NCBI RefSeq assembly: GCF_000382205.1
Contig: NZ_KB907789.1
Span: 496,001 to 560,000 of the forward strand
Direction: 5' to 3'
Length of the DNA stretch: 64,000 nt
Source of the DNA: Dyadobacter beijingensis DSM 21582
GTDB taxonomy: Bacteria; Bacteroidota; Bacteroidia; Cytophagales; Spirosomataceae
The notes beneath the pieces are model-generated. The model saw only the letters and a list, made by a program, of their open reading frames with translations. It had not been told where the DNA came from and did no database searches. A program made the translations under genes and the position numbers. This document shows, in pieces, positions 53,350 through 62,561 of the stretch (position 1 is its first letter; each line of letters starts with the position of its first letter).

Positions 53350-54447
53350 ATGAAAAAACTTTCCTTAACCCTGCTCGGCGCTTTCTGCTGCATTTCAGCA
53401 TTCGCGCAGGATTTTTCCGACAAAATCACCCTCGTCATACACGGGGGCGCAGGTACGATCACGCGTGCGAACATGAGCCCGGAACGCGAGAAAGCCTATC
53501 GCGACGCACTGAATATTGCATTGGAAAAAGGTTATGAAGTCCTCAAACAAGGCGGTACCAGTGTCCAGGCCGTTGAAGCGGCCATTCATGTCATGGAAGA
53601 TTCCCCGCTGTTCAATGCCGGGAAGGGCGCCGTTTTTACCCATGAAGGCAAAAATGAAATGGACGCAGCCATAATGGAAGGCAAAACTATGAAAGCCGGT
53701 GCCGTGGCTGGGGTTACCACGATCAAAAACCCCATATCGGCAGCCATTGCAGTCATGGACCAGTCGGTACATGTGATGATGGCCGGCAAGGGCGCCGAGC
53801 AGTTCGCAAAGGAAAAGGGCCTCGAAATCGTAGACCCCTCCTATTTCTACACCGAGGCGCGGTACAAGGCATTGCAGCGTGCTAAGGAGCAGGAAAAGAC
53901 CGAGCTCGACCATGATGCGAAGGACGATGGAGGAAAGGGAATAAAGGGAGGAGGGGCGGAAGGGGAATTGAAGAAGGGCGCTAAGACCGGGCAACGGTCC
54001 GCTGAGGAACTGATCTTCACGGAAGGCAAAAAGTTCGGGACGGTCGGCTGCGTCGCGCTGGATCGGTTCGGTAACCTGGCGGCGGGCACTTCTACCGGCG
54101 GGATGACCAACAAGCGCTACGGCCGCATCGGCGATGCGCCCATTATCGGCGCCGGCACCTATGCCAATAACGCCACATGCGCCGTATCGGCCACGGGCCA
54201 CGGCGAATACTTCATCCGCTCGGTAGTGGCACACGACATTTCTGCATTGATGGAATACAAAGGCATGTCGCTGAACAATGCCGCGAACGAAGTTGTCATG
54301 AAAAAACTCGTGGAAAGAGGCGGCGAGGGCGGCATTATCGCTGTCGACCGCGACGGCAACATCGCCATGCCTTTCAACAGCGAGGGCATGTACCGGGGCT
54401 ATATCAAGAGCGACGGTCGTCGCGAAATACTGATTTATAAGGACTAA
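53350..54447 (+). CDS. secreted isoaspartyl peptidase / plant-type L-asparaginase
   Basis: A 365-residue Ntn-hydrolase precursor with a signal peptide (LTLLGAFCCISAFAQ). The N-terminal (alpha) part begins ITLVIHGGAGTI. The precursor cuts itself before the catalytic threonine at about residue 231 in KFGTVGCVALD, and the beta part holds AAGTSTGGMTNKRYGRIGD. The linker just before the cleavage site (residues ~190-225) is an unusual run of Asp, Gly, Lys and Glu (DAKDDGGKGIKGGGAEGELK) encoded by purine-rich DNA. The enzyme hydrolyses isoaspartyl dipeptides and asparagine, here in the periplasm. The gene stands alone. Confidence 0.93.
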   Translation: MKKLSLTLLGAFCCISAFAQDFSDKITLVIHGGAGTITRANMSPEREKAYRDALNIALEKGYEVLKQGGTSVQAVEAAIHVMEDSPLFNAGKGAVFTHEGKNEMDAAIMEGKTMKAGAVAGVTTIKNPISAAIAVMDQSVHVMMAGKGAEQFAKEKGLEIVDPSYFYTEARYKALQRAKEQEKTELDHDAKDDGGKGIKGGGAEGELKKGAKTGQRSAEELIFTEGKKFGTVGCVALDRFGNLAAGTSTGGMTNKRYGRIGDAPIIGAGTYANNATCAVSATGHGEYFIRSVVAHDISALMEYKGMSLNNAANEVVMKKLVERGGEGGIIAVDRDGNIAMPFNSEGMYRGYIKSDGRREILIYKD

Positions 54448-54582
54448 GCCCGAGTGCCGCCGAGAACAGGATTTCCCCTCGGTATCTTTTGCATTTGTTT
54501 TGGAAAGAAGCCATACAAAATCAAACCGTTCCCACGTTTTGAACATATAGTTTGTAACCTCACGGCTTCTTTTCCTCTATAT

Positions 54583-55686
54583 ATGAAATCAGTTTACAGC
54601 TTCCTTTTACTGATCCTGCTTTCCGCGTCCGCATATGCGTCGCACCTGCGAGGCGGGGAAATTATAGCGACCCACGTTTCGGGCCTGACTTACAAGATCA
54701 ATGTGCGGCTTTATGTGGACCAGGCAATCGGCATGTCTGCTGAATCGGGCAGCAAGACTACGGTGTGTATGGGAGACGGCGGCATTATCGAACTCCCCCG
54801 CATTACGAGCAATTCGGGCGTACTTCCCGGCAATGTCGTGGCTTATGAATACGGCGGGAATTATACTTTCCGCTCGACGGGCATTTACCAGATCGCCGTC
54901 GCGACCGACAAGCGCAGCGGCGGCATCCTGAACCTGCCCAATTCCTTGGAAACGACGCAGTTTATCTGGACGGTACTCGATACGCAGCAGCCCAATTCCA
55001 CACCGGTTTTACCTTACCTTACATTCGAAGCCGGCGTTCGCCAGGTATTTTCGCTCGATCTCAAACCTACCGTCGCCGACAACGACAGCATTACCGTACG
55101 TGCCGCGCGTGTAAGCAGGCCTTCGCCCGGTACCTGTGGCGTACGAATGCTCGATCGGACCTATCTTTTCCCGAATGAAATCAGCGCTACCGGTACTTTC
55201 AGGGTAGATGCGGCGCAGCAAAAGCTCGTGTGGACGGCCCCGGAATTGGTCGGTAATTACCTCTTTGCGATGGTGGTGATCGAATGGCGCGACGGCGCGA
55301 AAATATCGGAAACCTACCGCGAAGGCGTCGTGACGGTCGTTGATAAGCCCGGCCAGACAGTTCAGGTACCCCCTTATGTATCAGCTGAATATGGGGATAT
55401 AGTTACCGCTACGCCGGATGTAAAATCTGCCGAAGTGACGATGGCAGTTCAGGCATACCCTGTTCCCGCAGAGAATTTTGTAACCGTGAAAGCATACAGC
55501 AAGCAGCGCGACATTATCCGCCTGCAGCTGATCGATATGAATGGCCGGGTACTGCGCGAGATCGCTAGCAAAACGCCGCAAATCGCCGTGCACGAAGAGT
55601 TTGACCTCCGGCAGCTTGCGAGCGGCATGTACCTCATCCGCGCCAGCAACACGAAAGATTCGGTGACGCAAAAAGTCGTGAAATAA
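54583..55686 (+). CDS. secreted protein with T9SS type-A sorting domain
   Basis: From the ATG at 54583 the protein has 367 residues and a signal peptide (FLLLILLSASAYA). It begins SHLRGGEIIATHVSGLTYKI, an opening I associate with cell-surface or gliding-related proteins of this phylum. The middle is beta-rich (VAYEYGGNYTFRSTGIYQI, RQVFSLDLKPTVADNDSIT) with no catalytic motif. The last ~80 residues form a T9SS sorting domain (YPVPAENFVTVKA, LQLIDMNGRVLREIAS, LASGMYLIRASN). It should be exported through T9SS and fixed at the surface or released. The function is unknown. A strong terminator follows. Confidence 0.85.
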   Translation: MKSVYSFLLLILLSASAYASHLRGGEIIATHVSGLTYKINVRLYVDQAIGMSAESGSKTTVCMGDGGIIELPRITSNSGVLPGNVVAYEYGGNYTFRSTGIYQIAVATDKRSGGILNLPNSLETTQFIWTVLDTQQPNSTPVLPYLTFEAGVRQVFSLDLKPTVADNDSITVRAARVSRPSPGTCGVRMLDRTYLFPNEISATGTFRVDAAQQKLVWTAPELVGNYLFAMVVIEWRDGAKISETYREGVVTVVDKPGQTVQVPPYVSAEYGDIVTATPDVKSAEVTMAVQAYPVPAENFVTVKAYSKQRDIIRLQLIDMNGRVLREIASKTPQIAVHEEFDLRQLASGMYLIRASNTKDSVTQKVVK

Positions 55687-55792
55687 TGTACTAAACCTGT
55701 AATGGTAACGTGCACGAATGTCGTCCTATGGATATAGTTGTTTTAGGTGAAATGCACTTTTCACGTAATACCATAGGTTAATTATTAATAGA

Positions 55793-55822
55793 AAAGCGGC
55801 AGGTCCTGTGATCTGCCGCTTT
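55793..55822. terminator. hairpin after the T9SS cargo gene
   Basis: AAAGCGGCAG at 55793-55802 pairs exactly with CTGCCGCTTT at 55813-55822, and inner pairs shorten the loop to four bases. A T-rich run follows on the plus strand. It lies ~107 bases after the plus-strand gene and ~25 bases from the end of the convergent hydrolase. Confidence 0.88.
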
Positions 55823-55846
55823 CTTTTTCCGGATATTTCAAAAATC

Positions 55847-56761
55847 TCAGTTACCGATTTCGCCGCCTTTGAGGTCCACCCCAATGGCCGTGATCTTATC
55901 CTGGAACAACCGGCTTTTCAGCAGCATTTCCTTGATCATCGCCGCGTGCGAGAATGTGATCATATGCCCTGCATTGTACAGGAATATGTATTGCGCCCGC
56001 TTGCTTTTGATATGTTTTTTGGCAAAATCGATGTTAGAGGGATCGGCGATCCAATCGTTACCGCCCTGGATGACGGTGGTAGGCACGTGGATTTTCTCCC
56101 AAACCGGGAGCAGCTTGCGTAATTCGTCGGCGTGGCTGTATTTCTCGGCGGTGGCCGCATTGAATGCCCTCGGCAGGAACAGCTGCACGAAACTCATCCT
56201 CCCCCATTTCGAAAACCAGAAGAACCGCTCCGTTTCAGGGTCGATCACGGGCGATACCATGATGAGTTCCTTGACCTGCTCGGGTGCCATGGAGGCCAGT
56301 TTGGCGGCAATGGGCGCACCATAAGAGCGGCCGAGCACAATCACCTTCTGGTCGCTTTTATTGAGGGAGAAAACGGGCAGCAATGCATTGGCCTGCGTTT
56401 CGATGGACGTGACGTAGCGGCGCTTTTTAAGGCGCGATTTACCATAGCCGACCCTATCAACGGACACAATGTGAAAATGCTTTTGCAGGTCCTCGTCATC
56501 CATCAGGTTCATGTAGCCCCAGAGCGAGCCGGGTGCTCCGTGAATGAGCAGCAGCATCGGCAGCGTGTCCGCGCCCATGCTCGCAAGCGAGAGGGAAAGT
56601 GTGTCGTTCCTGATGAAAATTTCCTTCGGTTTGACCTTTTTTTCCGCATAGTGACGCCGTACTTCCTTCGCTGAAATAATGTACCGGGAGAAGCAGGAAC
56701 TCAGCGATGCGGATAAGAAAAGGAACAGAATAACCGAACGAAGCAATTTAAAACTTAACAT
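55847..56761 (-). CDS. alpha/beta hydrolase lipoprotein
   Basis: A 304-residue hydrolase with a lipoprotein signal: a hydrophobic stretch ending in the lipobox LSSC near residue 23. The oxyanion region is LLLIHGAPGSLWGYM, and the nucleophile elbow is VLGRSYGAPIA. The acidic residue lies in VIQGGNDWIADP, and the catalytic histidine is in NAGHMITFSH. It should be anchored in the inner or outer membrane facing the periplasm. Substrate is unknown; esters or lipids are likely. It stands alone and ends at the shared hairpin. Confidence 0.87.
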   Translation of the reverse strand: MLSFKLLRSVILFLFLSASLSSCFSRYIISAKEVRRHYAEKKVKPKEIFIRNDTLSLSLASMGADTLPMLLLIHGAPGSLWGYMNLMDDEDLQKHFHIVSVDRVGYGKSRLKKRRYVTSIETQANALLPVFSLNKSDQKVIVLGRSYGAPIAAKLASMAPEQVKELIMVSPVIDPETERFFWFSKWGRMSFVQLFLPRAFNAATAEKYSHADELRKLLPVWEKIHVPTTVIQGGNDWIADPSNIDFAKKHIKSKRAQYIFLYNAGHMITFSHAAMIKEMLLKSRLFQDKITAIGVDLKGGEIGN

Positions 56762-56958
56762 ACGCCGTAAAGAATCTTGCCTTATTTCCTAAATTCACAG
56801 TATATTTCAATATACGATAATATCGGTAGAAAATGTGGGAATCTGGCCCATTTTAAAAAGAAAACAGATTCCCTCAAATTTTTCGGTGCATTTCGTTGTT
56901 GGATATTCAAAAGCAATACCAGTAATCGTTTAACGGCGTAGTTAAACCTCTATTTTTG

Positions 56959-57792
56959 ATGACAACCACCCAGCAAGCACTTTTTTTTGAGCGTCTTACG
57001 GCGCAGAACGACAAATACAGGTACAAGCTGCCGTCCCGGCAGGACGCGGGGAAATTTATCCAAAACCTGATTAATTTTCTCTTCCCGATCAGCAAGGATT
57101 GCCCCAGCTGCCCCGCCAAGGACCTCGAAATGAAATATGCCGATTTGCGAAACGACCTGCGCTGCATGCTGCAACCACTCCTGCCACAGCTCGAACGCGA
57201 CACGGAGGAAATCCTGGACGACGTTTTCGCGCAAATCCCGGACATCTATGAAGCGCTCCTGGCCGACGCCAAATCGATTACCGATAACGATCCGGCTTCC
57301 GTGAGCATCGAAGAGGTGATTTCCGTCTACCCCGGCTTTATGGCCATTGCTACCTACCGCTTCGCACATTCGTTCGCCAAAGCCGGTATTCCGCTTGTAC
57401 CCCGCATGCTCACGGAGTTTGCACATAGCCAGACGGGCATCGACATCCATCCGAATGCGACCATCGGCCATTCGTTTTTCATCGACCACGGCACGGGTGT
57501 CGTAATCGGTGAAACGACGCGGATCGGTAATAATGTGAAGTTGTATCAGGGGGTGACCCTCGGTGCGACCCACGTTTCGAAGTCGCTCGCATCGCATAAG
57601 CGCCATCCGACGATCGAGGATAATGTGGTGGTGTACGCCAATGCGACCATCCTGGGCGGCGAAACGGTGATCGGCCACGACTCGATCATCGGCGGGAATG
57701 CCTGGTTAACGAAAAGCGTACCCCCATTTTCGCTGGTTTACCACCAGAGCAAAATAGAGATACGCCAGCATTCAGCTCCTTCTGTTACATAA
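56959..57792 (+). CDS. cysE: serine O-acetyltransferase
   Basis: From the ATG at 56959 this is a 277-residue enzyme that acetylates L-serine with acetyl-CoA, the first step of cysteine synthesis. A helical N-terminal half is followed by hexapeptide repeats ([38 protein letters not shown]). The catalytic Asp/His pair is in [13 protein letters not shown], and the substrate loop is [19 protein letters not shown]. The length fits the longer EpsC-like form common in Bacteroidota. Its final eight bases overlap the 3' end of the convergent TetR gene. A feedback loop sensitive to cysteine is expected but not visible in sequence. Confidence 0.92.
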   Translation: MTTTQQALFFERLTAQNDKYRYKLPSRQDAGKFIQNLINFLFPISKDCPSCPAKDLEMKYADLRNDLRCMLQPLLPQLERDTEEILDDVFAQIPDIYEALLADAKSITDNDPASVSIEEVISVYPGFMAIATYRFAHSFAKAGIPLVPRMLTEFAHSQTGIDIHPNATIGHSFFIDHGTGVVIGETTRIGNNVKLYQGVTLGATHVSKSLASHKRHPTIEDNVVVYANATILGGETVIGHDSIIGGNAWLTKSVPPFSLVYHQSKIEIRQHSAPSVT

Positions 57793-58378
57793 TGCTCCGG
57801 ATAAATCTCCGGATTCCTTCCATATAGACCGGCTCGGCCTGCGGAAATGCGTAACGGGGCTGGGTGGTCATGGTAATGCTGATAAACCCGAAGGTTAGGC
57901 ACCACCATTCATAATATGTTTTGGTAACAAGGTCGCCCGACTTCGGACGCAGCCCTGCGATCATTTCCCACACGGGGTTATTTTTAATGCTCATAGCCTG
58001 CGAATAGGCCTTTTTCGAATCGCAATAGGCGCCTTCCAGGTTGAACATTACCTGAAAAACCTCCGGGTTTTCGACCGCGAAATGCCAGATCGTCTGCGCA
58101 ACTTCCACCAGTTGCTTCTGGGGGTTGCTGAAATGGCCCTTTATCTTCACAAACTCCGTTTGCAAATAGTCGAATCCTTCCAAACGGATGGCTTCCAGAA
58201 GCTTGTCCTTGCTTTCGAAGTACTCATAGAGAATAGGCGGACTGTATTCAATCACATCTGCAATCTTGCGAATCGAAACAGCCGTCCAGCCATCTTCGCG
58301 GGCTATGTCCTTGGCTGTCTTGACGATGTCTGAGCGTACCTGTATTCTAAGCCGCTCTCGTCGCTCTACTATTCCCAT
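57785..58378 (-). CDS. TetR-family transcriptional regulator
   Basis: From the ATG at 58378 this is a 197-residue repressor; the open frame upstream to 58423 is not needed. The N-terminal helix-turn-helix is complete ([40 protein letters not shown]). The rest is the variable ligand-binding helical domain, including a C-terminal TetR_C-like stretch ([10 protein letters not shown]). It converges on cysE with an eight-base overlap, so it is unlikely to share its promoter. The target genes and ligand are unknown; the lone location suggests self-regulation plus a distant target. Confidence 0.88.
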   Translation of the reverse strand: MGIVERRERLRIQVRSDIVKTAKDIAREDGWTAVSIRKIADVIEYSPPILYEYFESKDKLLEAIRLEGFDYLQTEFVKIKGHFSNPQKQLVEVAQTIWHFAVENPEVFQVMFNLEGAYCDSKKAYSQAMSIKNNPVWEMIAGLRPKSGDLVTKTYYEWWCLTFGFISITMTTQPRYAFPQAEPVYMEGIRRFIRSIM

Positions 58379-58582
58379 GCTTAAAAAGTTTTTTAGGATT
58401 GATTCAGAATGATATGTTCTCAAATATAATGATATACCCCATACACTTCAAGCCCAGGCAATGGGTCGGAACGAAAAAGGGGGCGAAAATTTCTTTACCT
58501 TTTCTACAAACACCGTCAATTAAATCTTACAGGCGATTCAGAAATTTAATGCTGATAAAATTTTTTTAAGCCACCGGAAAGG

Positions 58583-60682
58583 TTATATTTCTGAACGTCG
58601 CGACAGTCCGTTGCGCTCGATTTTCTCCACCAGCCGGTAGTTTGCCTCCTGGGCGCGCACCTTCCCGCGCGAGTCGTCCGGGATGCGCAGATTGTTCTGA
58701 TAAAGGTCCAGCCGCACCGATTTCTGGTTGTCATTCACGTAATTCCGCAGCACCGTGCGCATCTGGTTTTTCAGTGTTTCGTCCAGAATAGGGAAGCAAA
58801 CGTCGATCCGCCGGTGCAGGTTCCGGTGCGTCCAGTCGCAGGAAGTGAGGTAAATCTCGTCGTTACCGCGGTTTCCGAAATGGAATATCCGCGTGTTTTC
58901 GATGTACCGGTCCACATGCCTGCTCACGACGATATTATCGCTGATCGACGGCAGGCCGGAGATCAAGCCGCAGCTCTCGCTCACGATCACATGTACGGGC
59001 ACGCCTGCCTGGCCGGCCTGGTACAATTTGTCGATCAGGATATGGTCCTGCAACTGGTTGATTTTAATTGTGATAAATGATTTCAAACCTGCATTGCAAT
59101 TGGCGATTTCCCGGTCCATAAGGTCGAGCAGCCGCTTTTGCAGGTTAAACTGTGTCACATATAAGTTATTGAAAGGCAAATATTTATATTTTTTCGGCTC
59201 GTCCTGCGTGGAAAGGTAGCCGAAGAGCAATTCCAGCTCGTTGGTTAGCTCGCGGTGCGAGGTCAGCAATGCGTGATCCACGATTTCGCGGCTCGTAAGC
59301 CGGTAAAAGCCGCCCGTTCCCAGGAATGCGTACCGCTCCCAGCCCTTTTGCACCTTGCGCTTCACCAATGCCATTTTCGCATGCACTTTGAGCCCCGGTA
59401 CGCTCAACAGTATTTTCACGCCCGCATCCCGCATCTTCTTCGACCATTGCAGGTTCTCCTGAATATCCAGCTTGGTGTTCAGCTCCACGTAGGTAGTCAC
59501 ACGCTTGCCGTTTTTGGAAGCACTGATCAACGAGTTGAGAATAAAAGAATTAGGGCTTATTTTATACAACGAAACGTGGATCTCCCGCACATGCGGGTCC
59601 ACGGCGGCCTCATTGAAAAACCGTACGATAGGTTCGTACGACTGATAAGGCAAATGCAGCATCTGGTCGCCCTGCTGGATCGACTCGAAAACGGATTCCG
59701 TATCGTCGAACTCCGGGTTCTGGACGGGGCGCTGGTGGGGATAATCGAGCCGTCGCGACAGTGCCGGGAACTTTGCCAGGTCCTGCATGAACAGGTATTC
59801 TCCCCGTTCGTGGAAATCGTGCATGGGTGCCGCCACTTTGCTCACGAGGTATTCCCGAAAGTACAGCGGCATACCCGATTCATAAAAATATTGCGAGGGC
59901 TGCACAAAATTGCGCTTTTCGAGCTGTTTGAGAATGCGCTGCGCCACCTGCATCGGGTATTCGTCTTCAATGGACAGCTCCGTCTCGCGCTCCACGCGTA
60001 AGGCGTAGCTTTCGAGGATCTGGTAACCCGGGAAAAGTACCGGCAGGTTTTCGCGGATCACATCTTCCATCAAGGCCACGTGCCGCCTTCCCTCCCACTC
60101 AGGCAGTTCCAGAAACCGGCCATGAGGCTCCGCTGGCACATTCACCGACGCATACCAGTCCTCTTCCGCGTCCTGCCGGTGCTGCATGCGTACGATCAGG
60201 TATAATTGTTTGGATTCGAATGCAGGCGTTTTCAGCGAACGCCGGCTGTCTAGAAAAACCGGTTGCAGGTAGCGAAAAAGGTGATCGATAAAAAAGCGCC
60301 GGGCAAATGCGGCATGCTCGGGCACGAATGCCTCGCGGTAGTAAAAATGCACGCCCTGTTCAAGCAATGCGGGCAGAATGCGGGTGGCAAGAATGTCGTT
60401 GAATTCACGAAGCTGGTTTTCAGCCGTTTCGTACACGTGTTCAAGCAGCGACTCGGGGAAAATGTTCAGCTTCGAGCGGATATCGTTGCTTACCTCGCCC
60501 ATCGCCAGCAGGTTCGGGATACGCACGCGGTAGAACTCCTCCGTTTGATAGGCATATATTCCCAAAAACCGTAAACGTTCCCTTACCGGTACCGTTTCGT
60601 CGTTTGCTTCCAGCAACAACCTGTAATTATTCGAAAGCCAGCTAAGATTGGTATCAAAATAAGGATAGGAAACGTCGATCAT
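58583..60682 (-). CDS. ppk1: polyphosphate kinase 1
   Basis: From the ATG at 60682 (MIDVSYPYFDTNLSWLSNNY) the protein has 699 residues, the usual PPK1 length. The N domain opens with the RELSWL-like start. The head domain includes FPGYQILESYALRVERETEL. The two phospholipase-D-like domains hold the expected His motifs: GLKVHAKMALVKRK, and the region FGNRGNDEIYLTSCDWTHRN. PPK1 polymerises the terminal phosphate of ATP into polyphosphate at the membrane. The gene stands alone and is divergent from an aldo/keto reductase across ~140 bases. It has no ppx neighbour. Confidence 0.95.
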   Translation of the reverse strand: MIDVSYPYFDTNLSWLSNNYRLLLEANDETVPVRERLRFLGIYAYQTEEFYRVRIPNLLAMGEVSNDIRSKLNIFPESLLEHVYETAENQLREFNDILATRILPALLEQGVHFYYREAFVPEHAAFARRFFIDHLFRYLQPVFLDSRRSLKTPAFESKQLYLIVRMQHRQDAEEDWYASVNVPAEPHGRFLELPEWEGRRHVALMEDVIRENLPVLFPGYQILESYALRVERETELSIEDEYPMQVAQRILKQLEKRNFVQPSQYFYESGMPLYFREYLVSKVAAPMHDFHERGEYLFMQDLAKFPALSRRLDYPHQRPVQNPEFDDTESVFESIQQGDQMLHLPYQSYEPIVRFFNEAAVDPHVREIHVSLYKISPNSFILNSLISASKNGKRVTTYVELNTKLDIQENLQWSKKMRDAGVKILLSVPGLKVHAKMALVKRKVQKGWERYAFLGTGGFYRLTSREIVDHALLTSHRELTNELELLFGYLSTQDEPKKYKYLPFNNLYVTQFNLQKRLLDLMDREIANCNAGLKSFITIKINQLQDHILIDKLYQAGQAGVPVHVIVSESCGLISGLPSISDNIVVSRHVDRYIENTRIFHFGNRGNDEIYLTSCDWTHRNLHRRIDVCFPILDETLKNQMRTVLRNYVNDNQKSVRLDLYQNNLRIPDDSRGKVRAQEANYRLVEKIERNGLSRRSEI

Positions 60683-60744
60683 TGAGTGTGGTGTAAAAGA
60701 TCCAAAATTTGTTACAATATAAATACATTTGGCGGGTAAGGATA

Positions 60745-60752
60745 TAACTTTG
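60745..60752 (+). promoter_or_regulatory. candidate -7 element for the aldo/keto reductase gene
   Basis: TAACTTTG, followed by CAG, matches TAnnTTTG exactly and lies 73 bases before the ATG at 60825. A TTTG 13 bases upstream is too close to be a normal -33 element. Confidence 0.35.
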
Positions 60753-60824
60753 CAGGACAAAAATCAACCTGGACAGGTAAGTTTCATGGGCTATATCTTC
60801 ACTCAAAATAATCAGTAAATTACT

Positions 60825-61847
60825 ATGCGTTATCAATTGTTAGGCCGCTCGGGATTGCGGGTATCGGAGGTTTGTCTGGGTGCCATGACGTTCGGGAAAG
60901 AATGGGGCTGGGGCGCTGACAAGCACGAGAGCTTCAAGATTTTCGAAGCATTCGCCAACGCGGGCGGCAACTTCATCGACACCGCGAACCGCTACACCGA
61001 GGGTACTTCCGAGAAATATGTGGGTGAGTTCATCGAAACCGACCGCGACCATTTCGTGCTGGCCACCAAGTTTACGCTCAAAGACCGCAACGACGACCTC
61101 AACTTCTCGGGCAACCACCGGAAAAATATGATGCGCTCGGTCACTTCCAGCCTCAAACGCCTCAATACCGAGTATATAGATCTGCTTTGGGTGCATATGT
61201 GGGACAATACGACGCCCGCGGAGGAAGTCATGCGTGGCCTCGACGACCTCGTAACCCGCGGCCTGGTGCATTACATCGGTATTTCCGATACACCCGCATG
61301 GATCGTTTCACAGGCCAACACCATCGCCGATTTCCGCGGCTGGAATGCATTCGCAGCCATTCAGTTTGAATACTCGCTCCTGCAACGCACACCTGAACGT
61401 GATCTGCTGCCCATGGCCAAGGCCCTCCACCTGGCCGTAACCCCTTGGGGTGCCATCGGCGGCGGTGCATTGACGGGCAAGTACCTGCGCGGCGAAAGCG
61501 GCCGCGTACCCGATAATAGCACGCGCAGAAGTGAAGAAAGCAGCATGATCGCGCAGACGGTCGTGGATGTGGCCGCAGAACTGGGGGTGACCCCGGCACA
61601 GGTCGCCATCAACTGGACGCGCCATCGCAACCAGGTGATGATCCCGATCATCGGCGCCTCGAAAGAAAGCCAGTTGAAGGATTCGCTCGGCTGCCTCGAC
61701 TTCCGCCTGCCTGCCGAAGCGCTGCAAAAACTGGATGAAGTGAGTAAAATCGAACTAGGCTTCCCCCACGAATTCCTGAAATCCGACGGCGTCAAGGAAG
61801 AAGCATTCGGCGGGCTTTACGAGAGTTTGGATAATCATAGGGAGTAG
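60825..61847 (+). CDS. aldo/keto reductase
   Basis: A 340-residue AKR of the YajO/AKR-like long group. The tetrad is visible: Asp and Tyr in FIDTANRYTEGTSE, Lys in VLATKFTLKDR, and His in LLWVHMWDN. The NADPH end shows INWTRHRNQVMIPIIGASKE. It starts RYQLLGRSGLRVSEVCLG, the typical opening of the group. It acts on small aldehydes or sugars in the cytosol; the substrate is unknown. It is only distantly like the shorter AKR at 20331. It is transcribed alone and ends at a very long hairpin. Confidence 0.93.
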   Translation: MRYQLLGRSGLRVSEVCLGAMTFGKEWGWGADKHESFKIFEAFANAGGNFIDTANRYTEGTSEKYVGEFIETDRDHFVLATKFTLKDRNDDLNFSGNHRKNMMRSVTSSLKRLNTEYIDLLWVHMWDNTTPAEEVMRGLDDLVTRGLVHYIGISDTPAWIVSQANTIADFRGWNAFAAIQFEYSLLQRTPERDLLPMAKALHLAVTPWGAIGGGALTGKYLRGESGRVPDNSTRRSEESSMIAQTVVDVAAELGVTPAQVAINWTRHRNQVMIPIIGASKESQLKDSLGCLDFRLPAEALQKLDEVSKIELGFPHEFLKSDGVKEEAFGGLYESLDNHRE

Positions 61848-61853
61848 TCACAC

Positions 61854-61905
61854 CGGCGGTCAGCGGTCGGCGGTCGGATACCTGACCGCCGACCGCTGAC
61901 CGCCG
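61854..61905. terminator. very long perfect hairpin between the aldo/keto reductase and pyrE
   Basis: Bases 61854-61875 and 61884-61905 are exact reverse complements, a 22-bp stem with an 8-base loop that can pair further. The arms are built from repeats of the word GCGGTC. It lies 6 bases after the reductase stop and 12 bases from the pyrE stop, so it ends both genes. It has no T-run. Near identity to the hairpin at 51258 suggests a dispersed palindromic element used as a terminator. Confidence 0.85.
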
Positions 61906-61917
61906 ACTCCTTGCCCT

Positions 61918-62559
61918 CTATTTCCCCCACCGCTCCGGCGCGACTCTCCATGCCGATAGACTCTCAAGTTGCGAGGCGTCGATATAATTGTGCTCCAAAG
62001 CCACTTCGATCAGCGCATTGTAGTTACTGATGGTGTGGAGCTCTACCTTCTTCTCGGTGAAATTGTCGGCCGCTACCTGGAAGCCGTAGGTGAAGATCGC
62101 TACCATTCCAGCTACCTCTATTCCCGCTTCACGGAGGGCATCTACCGTTTTCAACGAGCTCCCACCCGTCGAGATCAGGTCTTCCACGATCACAACCGAT
62201 TGTCCTTTTTCCAGGCGTCCTTCGATCTGGTTACCCATTCCGTGCTTTTTCGGCTCCGGACGAACGTAGGCGAAAGGCAATTCGAGCAGGTCGGCTACCA
62301 ATGCACCCTGGGCGATACCGCCGGTCGCCACGCCTACAATAGCCTGTGCATGGGGGTACTTTTCACGGATCAGCTCGGCAAGCGTTTTCTTGATGAACGT
62401 GCGGGTGTCGGGGTACGACAATGCGACGCGGTTGTCACAGTAAATCGGTGAAAACCAGCCGGAGCTCCATTGGAACGGCTTTGCAGGACTGAGCTTGATG
62501 GCCTGCGCTTCGAGCAGCAGCTCGGCGATTCGTTTGTTAATATCCAGATCGTTCGACAT
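61918..62559 (-). CDS. pyrE: orotate phosphoribosyltransferase
   Basis: A 213-residue enzyme of pyrimidine synthesis that joins orotate and PRPP to make OMP. The PRPP-binding motif is VVIVEDLISTGGSS. Further motifs are IVGVATGGIAQGALV and AYVRPEPKKHGMGNQIEGRL, the flexible catalytic loop. The length is standard. The start codon is two bases after the stop of the CNNM/CorC gene, so the two are co-transcribed and probably coupled, although their functions are unrelated. Confidence 0.96.
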   Translation of the reverse strand: MSNDLDINKRIAELLLEAQAIKLSPAKPFQWSSGWFSPIYCDNRVALSYPDTRTFIKKTLAELIREKYPHAQAIVGVATGGIAQGALVADLLELPFAYVRPEPKKHGMGNQIEGRLEKGQSVVIVEDLISTGGSSLKTVDALREAGIEVAGMVAIFTYGFQVAADNFTEKKVELHTISNYNALIEVALEHNYIDASQLESLSAWRVAPERWGK

Positions 62560-62561
62560 GG

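Noticed and set aside
53395-54546. Minus-strand ORF (383 codons) antisense to the isoaspartyl peptidase
   Set aside because: The forward protein has signal peptide, cleavage threonine and family motifs; the reverse frame has none.
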